NCBI GenBank assembly: GCA_051004015.1
Contig: JBPCKT010000053.1
Location: 1 to 64,000 of the forward strand
DNA length: 64,000 nt
Direction: 5' to 3'
Origin: SXOA01 sp051004015
Lineage (GTDB): Bacteria; Planctomycetota; Planctomycetia; Pirellulales; Pirellulaceae
Of this stretch, positions 16,573-25,667 are shown piece by piece. The notes below the pieces were generated by a model, which saw only the letters and a program-made list of their open reading frames with translations, ran no database searches and was not told the DNA's origin. Every line of letters starts with the position of its first letter. Positions within the stretch are counted from its first letter, which is position 1. A program made the position numbers and the translations under genes.

Positions 16573-17655
16573 ATGCGTTATCAGCATGTCTGCATCGAGT
16601 CGCTGGGTTACGCGCTGCCGGAAGAGGTCCTGAGCAGCGATGAAATCGAGCGCCGCCTGGCACCCCTTTATCAGCGCCTGCGATTGCCGGAGGGGCGGCT
16701 GGAGCTGATGAGCGGGATCAAGGAGCGGCGGCTGTGGCCGAAGGGAACTCGGCCGAGCGAGATGAGCATCCAGAGCGGCCGGCGGGCACTGGAGAAAACC
16801 GCTCTGGACCTGCGGGAAATCGGGGCGCTCATTCATGGCTCCGTCTGCCGCGACTACCTGGAGCCAGCCACCGCCTGCGGCGTGCATTTTGAGCTGGGAA
16901 TGCGGCAAGAATGCCTTGTCTATGACGTCTCCAACGCCTGCCTGGGGATGCTCAATGGGATGATCCAGGTGGCCACCATGATTGAGCTGGGCCAGATTCG
17001 GGCAGGCCTCGTCGTCGGGACCGAGGACAGCCGGCAGCTTGTCGAGAGCACCATCACGCAGCTCAACCGGGTCGAAACGTTGACCCGCGAATCCATCAAG
17101 CTGGCGGTGGCCTCGCTGACTATCGGCTCCGCCAGTGCCGCGGTGCTGCTGACCCATCGCGATTTGAGCAGCACCGGCCATCGCCTCACCGCGGTTTCTG
17201 TTCGAGCTCACACCAGCCATTATCAGCTCTGCCAGGGTGGACATGAGCCATCCATCGGCGGCTCGCAGATTCTGATGCAGACCGATTCCGAGAAGCTGCT
17301 GACGGAAGGAATCGCCACCGGGCAGGCGACGTTCGCGGGCTTTCTGGAGGCCAGCGGCTGGCAGAGCGGCGATATTGACCGCACCATTTGCCACCAGGTC
17401 GGCAGCGCCCACCGCAAGCAAATGCTGCAGTCGTTAGAGCTCGATGGCGAGCGGGACTTCTGCACCTATCCCTGGCTCGGCAACACGGGCTCCGTCGCGC
17501 TTCCCATCACCCTGGCCATTGCCCAGGAGCAGCAGTTCCTTCAGCCTGGTGAGCGCGTTGCCCTGCTGGGCATTGGCAGCGGGATTAATTGCATCATGGC
17601 GGCGGTGGAGTGGGGAGTGGGCGGTAAGCAGTCGGCAGAATGCAGTAGGCAGTAA
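16573..17655 (+). CDS. oleA: OleA-like thiolase (acyl-CoA condensing)
   Basis: This 360-residue member of the KAS III-like thiolase family resembles OleA, which joins two fatty acyl-CoAs to a 2-alkyl-3-oxoacid in long-chain olefin synthesis. Active-site residues are Cys123 in YDVSNACLG, His274 in ICHQVGS and Asn304 in LGNTGS. RDYLEPATA contains Glu97, at the position of the glutamate that in OleA reaches across the dimer, and ERVALLGIGSGINC matches the family C-terminus. A FabH-type role is the alternative. No oleB, oleC or oleD lies nearby. The last 13 residues come from a CAGTAGGCAGT repeat (17623-17655), so the native end is probably the VEW at 345-347. Confidence 0.75.
   Translation: MRYQHVCIESLGYALPEEVLSSDEIERRLAPLYQRLRLPEGRLELMSGIKERRLWPKGTRPSEMSIQSGRRALEKTALDLREIGALIHGSVCRDYLEPATACGVHFELGMRQECLVYDVSNACLGMLNGMIQVATMIELGQIRAGLVVGTEDSRQLVESTITQLNRVETLTRESIKLAVASLTIGSASAAVLLTHRDLSSTGHRLTAVSVRAHTSHYQLCQGGHEPSIGGSQILMQTDSEKLLTEGIATGQATFAGFLEASGWQSGDIDRTICHQVGSAHRKQMLQSLELDGERDFCTYPWLGNTGSVALPITLAIAQEQQFLQPGERVALLGIGSGINCIMAAVEWGVGGKQSAECSRQ
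17623..17655. repeat. CAGTAGGCAGT repeat, copy 1
   Basis: A tandem-like series of CAGTAGGCAGT/AAGCAGT units matches 21499-21534. It encodes the end of the OleA-like protein, and its last bases form the TAATG junction with apbE. Confidence 0.8.
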
Positions 17656-18830
17656 TGGCACGTGATTCTTCTCGCCGTGAGTTTCTTACCGGCCGCTCGG
17701 CTGTGCGGGCGCTCGCCGATGCACATGAAGGATTGGCGGAACCTCTGCCTGCTCCCGGTGGTGCGGCGCAGAACTGGCTAACGCAGATTTCCCGCGAGGC
17801 GATGGCTTGCGAGTTCGAGGTGTTGCTGGATGCGAAGAAGTACCCCGACGGGCCGGAAGTTGCGGTGGAAGCGCTGGACCTGGTCGAGGCGCTGGAGGCT
17901 CAACTCACCGTCTATCGCGATACCAGTGAAGTCAGCCGGCTCAATCAGCAGGCCTGTGTGCAGCCGGTCGTTGTTGAGGAGCGGCTGTTTGAGTTGTTAA
18001 CGCAGGCCAAAGAGTTGTGGAAGGCGACCAATGGCGCACTCGACATCACCTCCGGCGCTCTGACGAAAGTCTGGGGCTTCTACCGCCGGCAAGGGAACAT
18101 GCCGAGCGAGGCGGAAGTCGCCACGGCGCTCGCCAAGGTCGGCAGTCAGCATCTGGAGCTGGATGCCAGCCTCCAAAGCGTGCAGTTCCTGGTCCCCGGC
18201 CTGGAAATCAACCTCGGCGCGATTGGCAAGGGACATACGCTTGACCGCTGCGCCGAGCTTCTCGTCAGCCGCGGTATTCATGACTTCCTCATCCACGGAG
18301 GCAACAGTAGCGTGTTGGCGCGGGGAGTCAGGGGACAGGGGAAAACGGAAAGCGGGCAAGGGACAGAGGTTGAAGCTGGTGATAGTCTCAAATCTCAAAT
18401 CTCAAATCTCAAATCCTCTTCCCCCAGCCCCCAGCCCCCAGCCTCCAATCCCCCTCTCCCCTGGTCCATCGGCCTCCGCCATCCGCTCCGCCCCGACCAG
18501 CGGCTGGCGGAGTTCACGCTTCACGATCAAGCCCTGGGAACCTCCGGCTCCGGCAGCCAGTTCTTTCATCACGGGGGAAAACGTTACGGCCACATCCTCG
18601 ACCCCCGCACCGGCTGGCCCGCGGAGCAGGTCCTCTCCGCCACCGTCATCGCCCCCACCGCGGCGGAGGCGGACGCACTCTCTACCGCGTTTTATGTCCT
18701 GGGCCTGGAAGGGGCGCAGGAGTATTGCCAGCGGCAGCCCGAAGTCTCTGCGCTGCTTGTCACGCAGAAGGGCGCGGGAGTGGAACTGCATCCGGTGAAT
18801 CTGCCGGATGAAAAATGGCGCGCGGTTTGA
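17655..18830 (+). CDS. apbE: ApbE family FAD:protein FMN transferase with repeat-encoded insert
   Basis: This 391-residue protein attaches FMN covalently to threonines of flavoproteins (as in NqrB/C or RnfG). Motifs are LTVYRDTSEVSRLN, GALDITSGALTKVWGF, GAIGKGHTLDR, HILDPRTGWPAE and the metal-binding ATVIAPTAAEADALSTA. It starts at TAATG on the OleA-like stop codon. SRREFL at the N-terminus resembles a Tat motif, but no clear hydrophobic stretch follows. Between LIHGGNSSVLA and WSIGLRHP, about 49 residues (221-269) are encoded by three repeat types (18316-18463). Homologues have a short loop here, so the insert is probably a disordered surface loop. Confidence 0.88.
   Translation: MARDSSRREFLTGRSAVRALADAHEGLAEPLPAPGGAAQNWLTQISREAMACEFEVLLDAKKYPDGPEVAVEALDLVEALEAQLTVYRDTSEVSRLNQQACVQPVVVEERLFELLTQAKELWKATNGALDITSGALTKVWGFYRRQGNMPSEAEVATALAKVGSQHLELDASLQSVQFLVPGLEINLGAIGKGHTLDRCAELLVSRGIHDFLIHGGNSSVLARGVRGQGKTESGQGTEVEAGDSLKSQISNLKSSSPSPQPPASNPPLPWSIGLRHPLRPDQRLAEFTLHDQALGTSGSGSQFFHHGGKRYGHILDPRTGWPAEQVLSATVIAPTAAEADALSTAFYVLGLEGAQEYCQRQPEVSALLVTQKGAGVELHPVNLPDEKWRAV
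18316..18463. repeat. Composite repeat insertion inside apbE
   Basis: The segment contains GTCAGGGGACAGGGG, then four CTCAAAT units (18386-18416), then CCCCCAGCCCCCAG units (18418-18455). All three types occur elsewhere in the window. The reading frame is kept open. Confidence 0.8.
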
Positions 18831-18847
18831 ACAGCGGCCGCGCTTCG

Positions 18848-20233
18848 TTAGAACAACTCCTGAATCACGCCGCCATGATCGATGGCGGCGATCGGCCGGC
18901 CGGAGTGGTCGAGGAAGCTGGTGTTCGGGTCGACCCCCAGCACGCGGTAAATCGTGTGATGAATGTCGCCGGGCCGCAGCGGATTATCCTGCGGAGCTTC
19001 GCCGAGCCGGTTGGTGCTGCCAATCAGGCGGCCACCTTTCACGCCGCCTCCGCCAAGCAGGCAGAACATAGAGTTGCCCCAGTGATCGCGGCCGGGGGTT
19101 CCTTGGCTCATCGGCGCGCCGCCGTTGCCCCCGTCATTCATCCGGGGCGTGCGGCTGAATTCACCGCACAGGACGACGCAGACTTTGTCGTACAGCCCCT
19201 TCTCCGCCAGGTCGGTGAACAGGCCATACACAAGCTGATCAATCTGCGGCAGGTAGCGCTCCATGCCGGCCTTGAGGTCCCAGTGATGGTCCCAGCCGCC
19301 GAAGTGGCAACTGACGAAGGTGCTGCCGGCCTCGACGAGGCGACGGGCCAGGAGCGTGCTCTGCCCCCAGGAGTTGCGACCGTAGCGGTCGCGGATTTCG
19401 GCCGGCTCGCTCGCGATGTCGAACGCTTTGCGGGCCTTTTCGCCGGTGACCATTTCGTAGGCCTGCCGCTCGAACTTACCCATCGCATCGAGCTTGCCGC
19501 TCTTGTCCACGTCGCGGCGGAGCTTGTCGAAACTCGTGAGCAGGTTGCGGCGATCATCCAGCCGCTGCACGGTGAGCGCGTTGGCGATGGCCAGATTGCT
19601 CACCTGAAAATTGGCGGCGTTGGGATCCCCCTCGGTTTCGAACGGATTGTCCTGCGAGCCCAGGTAGTTGCCTCCAAAATAGCCGGGGCGGATGCCGATG
19701 CTCGACGCATAAGGGACAGCGACATGGGCCGGCATCCCCTGTTGCCGCGGGCCGAGGACCTTCGTGGCGATGGCACCGAAGAAGGGGAACTTGCCCGTGT
19801 TGTTCACGCCGCTGACCCCCGCGCCGCGGCCGGTAAGCATCCAGTGGCCGCCGGTGAAGTGGTCGCCGGTGTCGTGATGCAGCGAGCGGACGACGGAGAA
19901 CTTGTCGGCGATTTTGGCCTGCAACGGAAAGAGCTCCGTCACCTCCATCCCCGTCACGTTCGTCTTGATCGGCGTCCAAAGCCCGCGATATTCCGCCGGA
20001 GCCTCCGGCTTCATGTCGTACATATCCATGTGCCCCGGCCCGCCGTCGAGCCACAGCAAAATGACGGCGGTGTCCTTCTTGGGCACACCCGCAGCCGCGG
20101 AAGCTTCCTGCACCTTCAGAAGCTGCGGCAGACCCACGGCGGCCATTCCCGCCACGCCGAGCTGCAAAAAGCTGCGGCGGGACTGGCCGTCGCAGTATTT
20201 CGGGCTGACTCTGCCGGCATCAAGGCGAAACAT
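18848..20233 (-). CDS. DUF1501 protein
   Basis: This 461-residue exported protein of unknown activity belongs to a family strongly expanded in planctomycetes and related to sulfatases/alkaline phosphatases. The N-terminus SRRSFLQLGVAGMAAVGLP is a Tat-type signal. Diagnostic blocks are VILLWLDGGPGHMDMYDMKP, SLHHDTGDHFTGGHW, FGGWDHHWDL, LCGEFSRTPRMN and GRDHWGNS. The ATG at 20233 (AGGAG upstream) was chosen over one 39 bases further out. It stands alone, without the DUF1549/DUF1553 gene that often accompanies it. Its 3' end faces apbE 18 bp away. Confidence 0.88.
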   Translation of the reverse strand: MFRLDAGRVSPKYCDGQSRRSFLQLGVAGMAAVGLPQLLKVQEASAAAGVPKKDTAVILLWLDGGPGHMDMYDMKPEAPAEYRGLWTPIKTNVTGMEVTELFPLQAKIADKFSVVRSLHHDTGDHFTGGHWMLTGRGAGVSGVNNTGKFPFFGAIATKVLGPRQQGMPAHVAVPYASSIGIRPGYFGGNYLGSQDNPFETEGDPNAANFQVSNLAIANALTVQRLDDRRNLLTSFDKLRRDVDKSGKLDAMGKFERQAYEMVTGEKARKAFDIASEPAEIRDRYGRNSWGQSTLLARRLVEAGSTFVSCHFGGWDHHWDLKAGMERYLPQIDQLVYGLFTDLAEKGLYDKVCVVLCGEFSRTPRMNDGGNGGAPMSQGTPGRDHWGNSMFCLLGGGGVKGGRLIGSTNRLGEAPQDNPLRPGDIHHTIYRVLGVDPNTSFLDHSGRPIAAIDHGGVIQELF

Positions 20234-20441
20234 GGCGGGACTCCTGGGAGGGAGCGATAAAGGCGGGCGCAAGATGCATTTTGCAACGCATCGATATTTG
20301 CTTATCGGTATTTTACCCGTAGTCGAGTGCCCCGGTCAACCTAAATGAGGGTGCTAGCGGCTGTCTGGTGCCAAAGTGTTTCGATTGACGCATCTCCTCC
20401 CCCTCGGCATAATCCGCCCCTCTTATCTTTTGAGGACCACA

Positions 20442-21497
20442 ATGCGCGCACGCGGCGAGCGATGGCGATGGGCGATAGCTTTGGCGGGGACGCTCTGCGC
20501 GCATCTGCTGACCGCCACTATTGCGCAGGGAGAGTCCGCGAATCCGCTGCGAGCGCAAGTCCTCACCGAGCCAGCAGCGCATCCCGAACCCGCAACACCT
20601 AGCCCGCGCCTGGCACCGACCAGGCCGACCAAGCCAGCCGTCTCGTCCCCCCGTCGCTTCACTGACTACGACGTGTGGGGAGACGACGCTGAACCGAGCA
20701 TTCAGCCCGGCCTCAATCCGCTGCGGCAGGCGACCTTCAACGAAGAGTTGCAGCCACCCGCCGCTCTCACTCCCGAGCAGGCCCTGCGCGAAAATCACTG
20801 GGACAAATCGGGACCGCATGGCAACCACGATAAATCCGCGGAGGACCCCTGGCAGGACACGGTCTTCTCGCACGGCTGGTTCGTGCATACCGACCCCAAT
20901 GACCCGCATCGCAGCATCGGCTGGGGAGAGCCCCTAGTGGGAACGAGCTGGCGGAACCGCCCCTGGTATGTGGGGGCGTTTGTCGGCGGCATCTTCAACG
21001 GCGACCTGATTGCTGGGCATGTGATGCAGAACAATTCGGCGATCAGCGGGATTCGGCTGGGGCACGACTTCGATCACTACTGGGGGGTCGAAGGTCGGTT
21101 CGCCTATTCCAACCCGCACATCACGCTTCCCGATGGCACGCCCATCGGCGTCTCGCGGAACTACCTCGCCGATGTCTCTCTGGTCTACTACCCCTGGGGC
21201 GATTCCCGCTGGCGGCCCTACTTCTCGCTGGGCCTGGGCCAGGCGACCTTCCGCTTCACCGACGATCAAGACCGCGTCATCCACGAGTCGCTGGTCAGCA
21301 TGCCGCTGGGCGTCGGGCTGAAATGCTTCCATTCCCCCTGGCTGACCACCCGCTTCGACCTGGTGGAGAACATCGCCTTCGGCTCCCACACGCTCGATAG
21401 CCAGGCCAACATCTCGCTGATGGTCGGCGTCGAGTACCGCTTCGGCGGCCGCCGGCCGAGCTACTTTCCCTGGCACGGGAACACCGTGGGCTGGTGA
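20442..21497 (+). CDS. Outer-membrane beta-barrel protein
   Basis: This 351-residue protein has a signal peptide (about 1-28: WAIALAGTLCAHLLTATIAQG) and a proline-rich mature N-terminus to about residue 150. A small barrel of roughly 160-200 residues follows, with alternating strands such as WYVGAFVGGIF, YWGVEGRFAYSN, VSLVYYPWG, YFSLGLGQATF and VGVEYRFGG. It resembles OmpW/outer-membrane-protein-beta-barrel families. GAGGACC precedes the ATG at 20442. A linked function is not indicated. A CAGTAGGCAGT repeat starts 2 bases after the stop. Confidence 0.7.
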   Translation: MRARGERWRWAIALAGTLCAHLLTATIAQGESANPLRAQVLTEPAAHPEPATPSPRLAPTRPTKPAVSSPRRFTDYDVWGDDAEPSIQPGLNPLRQATFNEELQPPAALTPEQALRENHWDKSGPHGNHDKSAEDPWQDTVFSHGWFVHTDPNDPHRSIGWGEPLVGTSWRNRPWYVGAFVGGIFNGDLIAGHVMQNNSAISGIRLGHDFDHYWGVEGRFAYSNPHITLPDGTPIGVSRNYLADVSLVYYPWGDSRWRPYFSLGLGQATFRFTDDQDRVIHESLVSMPLGVGLKCFHSPWLTTRFDLVENIAFGSHTLDSQANISLMVGVEYRFGGRRPSYFPWHGNTVGW

Positions 21498-21498
21498 G

Positions 21499-21534
21499 AA
21501 GCAGTAGGCAGTCGGCGGAAGGCAGTAAGCAGTG
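21499..21534. repeat. CAGTAGGCAGT repeat, copy 2
   Basis: It is the same unit series as 17623-17655, immediately after the barrel gene stop codon. Confidence 0.8.
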
Positions 21535-22322
21535 GCGCGATAACCGCGTTCGCACCCCCCGATAGTATTGAGATTATTCATGTTTTTCGGCTCTGTTTTC
21601 AGCCCAGTCGCGGCCCCTGGCCGTTCGCTTAACTCCCTTTCATGCCAGCACTTACGCCTCGTTCATTCACGTTTTTCTTATTCATTTTCGGCACAAACAG
21701 CGCGGGTTTCTATACATCGTTTCGCAAGAGGTTTATAACCGTTTTTCATCTCCTCGGCGCGGCCTCCAATCCATTCTCGATCTGCCGTCTTCGCTCCCTC
21801 CGTCTCAAATCTCAAATCCTTTCGTCTGACCTCTCACTCTCGCTGTTGAATAACCCCCCCGGGTTTCGCAACACCGCCTCGGAGTAAAATCGGGGATATG
21901 CGTTGCGAAATCCCTCCTGGTTATTCAACACACTTACTACAGTCACCCCGCCGTTTAGCGTCCCATTTCTGCTTCGTTTTCCGATCTCAGATTTCAAATC
22001 TCAAATCCTTTGTCCCTCTTCAAATGCCCGCGCCCGTCGATGCGGAGCACCTCTCGGTTACTGTACGTAAATGTATTAGTGCGGGTTGGCACAGTCAATA
22101 TGTAATCTCAAATATTATTCGACTTTTTCCCAGACCCATGCCCGCTGGAGTCCCACCTTCAGGCGGTCTGCAAAATCCGCTGGAGACAGTGCATAAGAAC
22201 CGCCAAAAGGCGGAACGTCTACCGTCTAGCGTTGGCTGAAGTGCAGCGGACTAGGGAATCTTCTGCTAAGATAAGCACACCGCCAAACTCGCTTGGCGAA
22301 GCCGCTCTCGTCGTCTCAACGC
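21535..22322. other. Repeat-rich intergenic region
   Basis: About 790 bases without a supported gene. It holds CTCAAATCTCAAATC repeats at 21803-21820 and 21984-22009, the second 85-base palindrome at 21845-21929, and a GCCAAACTCGCTTGGC hairpin at 22282-22297 just before the Fur-family gene. Confidence 0.7.
21845..21929. repeat. 85-base palindromic element, copy 2
   Basis: The arms 21845-21872 and 21902-21929 are 28-base inverted repeats (GTTGAATAACC.../...TTATTCAAC) with several differences in the middle, around a 29-base loop. The length equals the element at 8606-8690. Confidence 0.8.
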
Positions 22323-22772
22323 ATGACCCGTTCAACCCCTCAGCAAATGTCGGTGAAAGACGCCCGCGCGGCGCTCCGCGCGGCCAAATTGCGGAGCACG
22401 ACGTCGCGGGTGGCCGTGTTGCAAAGGCTCTCCACGGCGGACAAGCCGCTTAGCCATTCGGAAGTGGCGGATGAGCTGGTCCCCACGGGGTTTGACAAGT
22501 CCACTCTCTATCGCTGCCTGGTGGAGCTAGCCGACGCCGGTTTGCTCTCACGGCTGGATGCGGGGGATCACTCCTGGCGGTTCGAGCTGCGCCGCGGCGA
22601 TGGCCATGAAGGAGGCGAGCATCCGCACTTCGTCTGCACGGACTGCGGGACTGTGACCTGCCTGCCGGACGTGGAAGTGAAAATCGCTCCGGCCAAAGGG
22701 ACCAGGAGCTTCGCCCTGGGGGATGTGACGGAGATTTTTCTCAAGGGGAAGTGCCCGGAGTGTACGGGGTGA
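22323..22772 (+). CDS. Fur family transcriptional regulator
   Basis: This protein has 149 residues from the first ATG; a later ATG (22347) is also possible and neither has a clear Shine-Dalgarno. A winged helix (about 15-90) contains DKSTLYRCLVELADAGL, the Fur-type recognition region. The C-terminal half has two CxxC pairs, CTDC (105-108) and CPEC (144-147), which form the structural zinc site, with HPHF supplying sensor-site histidines. It probably senses a metal or peroxide. The sensed ligand (Fe, Zn, Mn or peroxide) cannot be decided by eye. Confidence 0.85.
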   Translation: MTRSTPQQMSVKDARAALRAAKLRSTTSRVAVLQRLSTADKPLSHSEVADELVPTGFDKSTLYRCLVELADAGLLSRLDAGDHSWRFELRRGDGHEGGEHPHFVCTDCGTVTCLPDVEVKIAPAKGTRSFALGDVTEIFLKGKCPECTG

Positions 22773-22904
22773 GGAACTGCACGAGATAAGTGCTCCGGAT
22801 CTGCGTGGCATCCCGGCGCGCCGGGACTGCTTGGAGTGGCCATGTGACCTGGATTCCAAGCCCACCCAAAGCCGTGGGTGTGCCACCTCTATTTCATCGG
22901 CTCC

Positions 22905-24581
22905 TTACTTCTTCCGCCCCCGCACGGCGGCATTGGAATCTTCGATCATCCACCAGGCACCAAATGCGGCAAAGGAATCGTCCACCGCGGCCTCGGGCCG
23001 AGCCGAGCCGGAGCTGTGGTCCGCCGCGAAGCTGTCCCCCTCTCCCTCGCCGCCGGGAGGGGGCGGGGATGGATTATTGATGTAATTAATGATTTGTAAG
23101 GCATCGATCGCGGTTACGAAGTTATCGCCATTGACGTCAAAGTAGAAATATTCGGTGATCCCGTCGATCACGACGACCGGCCTTTCCGCCCCCACCACCG
23201 GATTCGGCAAGCGACGGCCGCCGCCGGTGAGTCGGTTGATTTCATTGATCACCCGCAGGGCGTCGCGAGCGACAATCGCGCCGTCATTGGTGACATCGCG
23301 GAAGTCGCGGACCGGGTTTTGCCAGGGGGGGGGCAGCGTGGGAGTCCATTTGGCCACCAGCAAATCGTAAAAGCCGGGCGTTTGGGTCTTGGAAGTGACC
23401 TCCACGTAGTAGGTCCCGCCGGCTCCCTCCGGAATCCGGTAGTTCACGATCAACGAGTCCTGATCCAGCAGCGTGGTGCCGGTGCTGCCGCCGAACTTGT
23501 TCACCCCGGTCCGGATATCGTCCGCCGTCATCACCACCGTCGTGCCATCCGGCTTGAAGAGGCGGATGACCGTGTCGAAGGAGAAGGGATCGGAGGGGTC
23601 GAGGGTATGCTCATAGACGTTGGTGGCCAGCGTGTTGATGGTCAGCAGCTCCCCCACCTGCATGTTGAACTTGTAAAAATCGCGTTCAATGCTGGTGCTG
23701 GCCAGCTCCACGTCCACCACCTGAGCCGAAGCGCTCGCCAGAGATCTGAAGACCAGTACCTGAGCCGTAGCCGCCGTGTCATGGTCCAATGTGGTTTCCG
23801 GCGTCGTTGCCAGCGGGCTGGCGGTGAGGTTCGCCGCGAATCCGAGCTTGGCGCGGGAGAGGGGCGAGAAAGCAAACCCGGCGAAGGAATCGAATTGCGT
23901 GGCGGCCAATCCAAACGCGGGAACGGCCATGAAGTTGCGGTTCTGCACGCCAAACGTATTCGCGTAGACATCGGGAATGATGCTCACGTCGCCGAAGGCG
24001 TCTTGATTCTCCAGGCCGAAAGCATGACCCAGCTCGTGGACGCCCCAGAAAGCAAGGGCATTCCCCAGCCGATTGAGATAGGCCGCCGGAGCCGGATTGG
24101 CGAGGTCGGCCTTGGTGAACTCCGCGGGAAAGACATAAGCGGTGGCCTCCCCGGGGTTGGTGGTCTGGTTGATATTGAGCCAGTCCAGCTCCGCGTGGCC
24201 AAACCGGTCCGGCGCATCCAGCACAACATCCTTGGTCCTGCCAAAGCCGAGCGTCTCAAAACTACCCGTCGGCAGGGATTGGGAAAAGACCACGCCATAC
24301 TCGGCGAAGGCGTTTTGCACCGCGGCCGCAATGTTGGTCCGGAGCTGGTTGATTTCCGCGGGCGTGAAGGGAATGCGACCGTCCGTATTGGCCAGTTCCT
24401 GCAGGCGGTCCGCAAAGCTGTTGTCCCCGCTGGCGTCCCCAAAATCGAGAAACACGTTGACCGCCATCAGGTGCCGCGGCTCGAGCGGCTCCGCCCGCAA
24501 GGGGCGGAATAACCCAAGCGGGCTTGCTGGGCGGGCACTGCTTTTGGATGTTTTACTCCAGATGGAGCGTAACCAATTCAT
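22905..24581 (-). CDS. Secreted metalloprotease with LEPR motif and dockerin-like repeats
   Basis: With the start at 24581 the protein has 558 residues. The basic N-terminus ends in PLEPRHLMA (32-40), the planctomycete LEPR-x-L export/sorting signature. The protease domain has HELGHAFGLEN (His182, Glu183, His186), a metzincin-like motif, and NFMAV as a possible Met-turn. After a beta-sandwich region (about 300-410), two calcium-binding dockerin-type units occur: DVTNDGAIVARDAL and DVNGDNFVTAIDAL. A PSPPPPGGEGEG stretch beyond them is encoded by a C/G-rich repeat (about 23036-23070). It is transcribed divergently from the radical SAM gene. Confidence 0.78.
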   Translation of the reverse strand: MNWLRSIWSKTSKSSARPASPLGLFRPLRAEPLEPRHLMAVNVFLDFGDASGDNSFADRLQELANTDGRIPFTPAEINQLRTNIAAAVQNAFAEYGVVFSQSLPTGSFETLGFGRTKDVVLDAPDRFGHAELDWLNINQTTNPGEATAYVFPAEFTKADLANPAPAAYLNRLGNALAFWGVHELGHAFGLENQDAFGDVSIIPDVYANTFGVQNRNFMAVPAFGLAATQFDSFAGFAFSPLSRAKLGFAANLTASPLATTPETTLDHDTAATAQVLVFRSLASASAQVVDVELASTSIERDFYKFNMQVGELLTINTLATNVYEHTLDPSDPFSFDTVIRLFKPDGTTVVMTADDIRTGVNKFGGSTGTTLLDQDSLIVNYRIPEGAGGTYYVEVTSKTQTPGFYDLLVAKWTPTLPPPWQNPVRDFRDVTNDGAIVARDALRVINEINRLTGGGRRLPNPVVGAERPVVVIDGITEYFYFDVNGDNFVTAIDALQIINYINNPSPPPPGGEGEGDSFAADHSSGSARPEAAVDDSFAAFGAWWMIEDSNAAVRGRKK

Positions 24582-24764
24582 TTTTTGATGCTCCCCGAAC
24601 AAATTGCGCAGGCTCAGAGTGAGTGATTTGAGTCTAGTCGGAAAGGAAATTCTGGACAAACCTTTTGTGGCCCCTGCTGGGGGTTGCTGCACATGTTTTC
24701 GGGCGAGTTAAGATGGCTGAACATCGCAAAATCGACTCTGCCATGGGCAGCTGTACCAAGTGTC

Positions 24765-25667
24765 ATGACCTTTACCGACGACAGCAAGATTCCGCGGGTG
24801 GAACTGTCCCACCTGGACCATTTGTGGTTCCAGGTGGCGGGAACGCTCTGCAACCTCACCTGCCATCATTGCTTCATTAGCTGCAGCCCCAAAAATGACG
24901 CTTTTGGCTATCTCTCCCGGCAGGAAATTCAGCGGCGGCTGGAAGAGTCGGTCCCGCTCGGTGTGAAGGAGTACTATTTCACGGGGGGCGAGCCGTTTCT
25001 CAATCCGGAAATGACCGAGATTCTGGAACTGACGCTCCGTTACGGACCGGCGACGGTCCTGACCAACGGAACCGTGCTGAAGGACGAGTGGCTGGTGAGG
25101 CTGCGGGAGGCGGAAGCGAGCAGCATCTATTCGCTGGAGTTCCGGGTTTCCATCGACGGGTTCTCGCCAGAGACCAATGATCCCATCCGGGGCGAAGGGA
25201 CTTTCACCCGCGCGATGCGAGGAGTGGTGAAGCTCGTCGAACACGGCTTTCTGCCGATCATTACCGCTGCCCGGACCTGGTCCATGGAGCGGGAACAAGA
25301 GGTTGTCGGCAGCTTTGTTCGAATGCTGCAACAAGCCGGCTACTCCCGCCCGCGAATCAAAATACTTCCCACGCTGCAGCTCGGGGCAGAAACGGAGAGG
25401 ACCTGCGGCTATGCACCGGAGGAGCGGGTCACTGCGGCGATGATGGAGGGCTATGATCAGTCCCAGCTCATCTGCGAGCACAGCCGCATCGTGACGGACC
25501 GCGGCGTACACGTCTGCCCGATTTTAATCGAAGCCCCGGATTCGTTGCGCGGAAAAACGCTGGCGGAATCCCTGACGGCCTATCCGCTGGCTCACGGCGC
25601 TTGCTCCACTTGTTATCAATACGGAGCGATCTGCAGCAACCCCAGCAGCGGGGGAAAGGATGCTTGA
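24765..25667 (+). CDS. Radical SAM protein with C-terminal Cys cluster
   Basis: This 300-residue protein binds a [4Fe-4S] cluster through CNLTCHHC (Cys29, Cys33, Cys36) and SAM through YFTGGEPF (about 71-78). C-terminal cysteines (CEHS, HVCP, CSTCYQYGAIC) suggest a SPASM/twitch-like auxiliary cluster, as in peptide- or nucleoside-modifying enzymes. It overlaps the metallophosphoesterase gene by 8 bp. No peptide substrate gene is visible nearby. The substrate is unknown. The start at 24765 is chosen because the conserved region begins soon after; the upstream extension has no conserved motif. Confidence 0.8.
   Translation: MTFTDDSKIPRVELSHLDHLWFQVAGTLCNLTCHHCFISCSPKNDAFGYLSRQEIQRRLEESVPLGVKEYYFTGGEPFLNPEMTEILELTLRYGPATVLTNGTVLKDEWLVRLREAEASSIYSLEFRVSIDGFSPETNDPIRGEGTFTRAMRGVVKLVEHGFLPIITAARTWSMEREQEVVGSFVRMLQQAGYSRPRIKILPTLQLGAETERTCGYAPEERVTAAMMEGYDQSQLICEHSRIVTDRGVHVCPILIEAPDSLRGKTLAESLTAYPLAHGACSTCYQYGAICSNPSSGGKDA

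Noticed and set aside
18815..20260. Long plus-strand open frame over the DUF1501 gene.
   Set aside because: The minus strand contains complete DUF1501 motifs; the plus-strand translation is low in structure and has no homology pattern.
21642..21887. Short plus-strand frame of 81 codons in the intergenic region.
   Set aside because: It runs through two repeat elements, lacks a ribosome binding site and shows no protein-like pattern.
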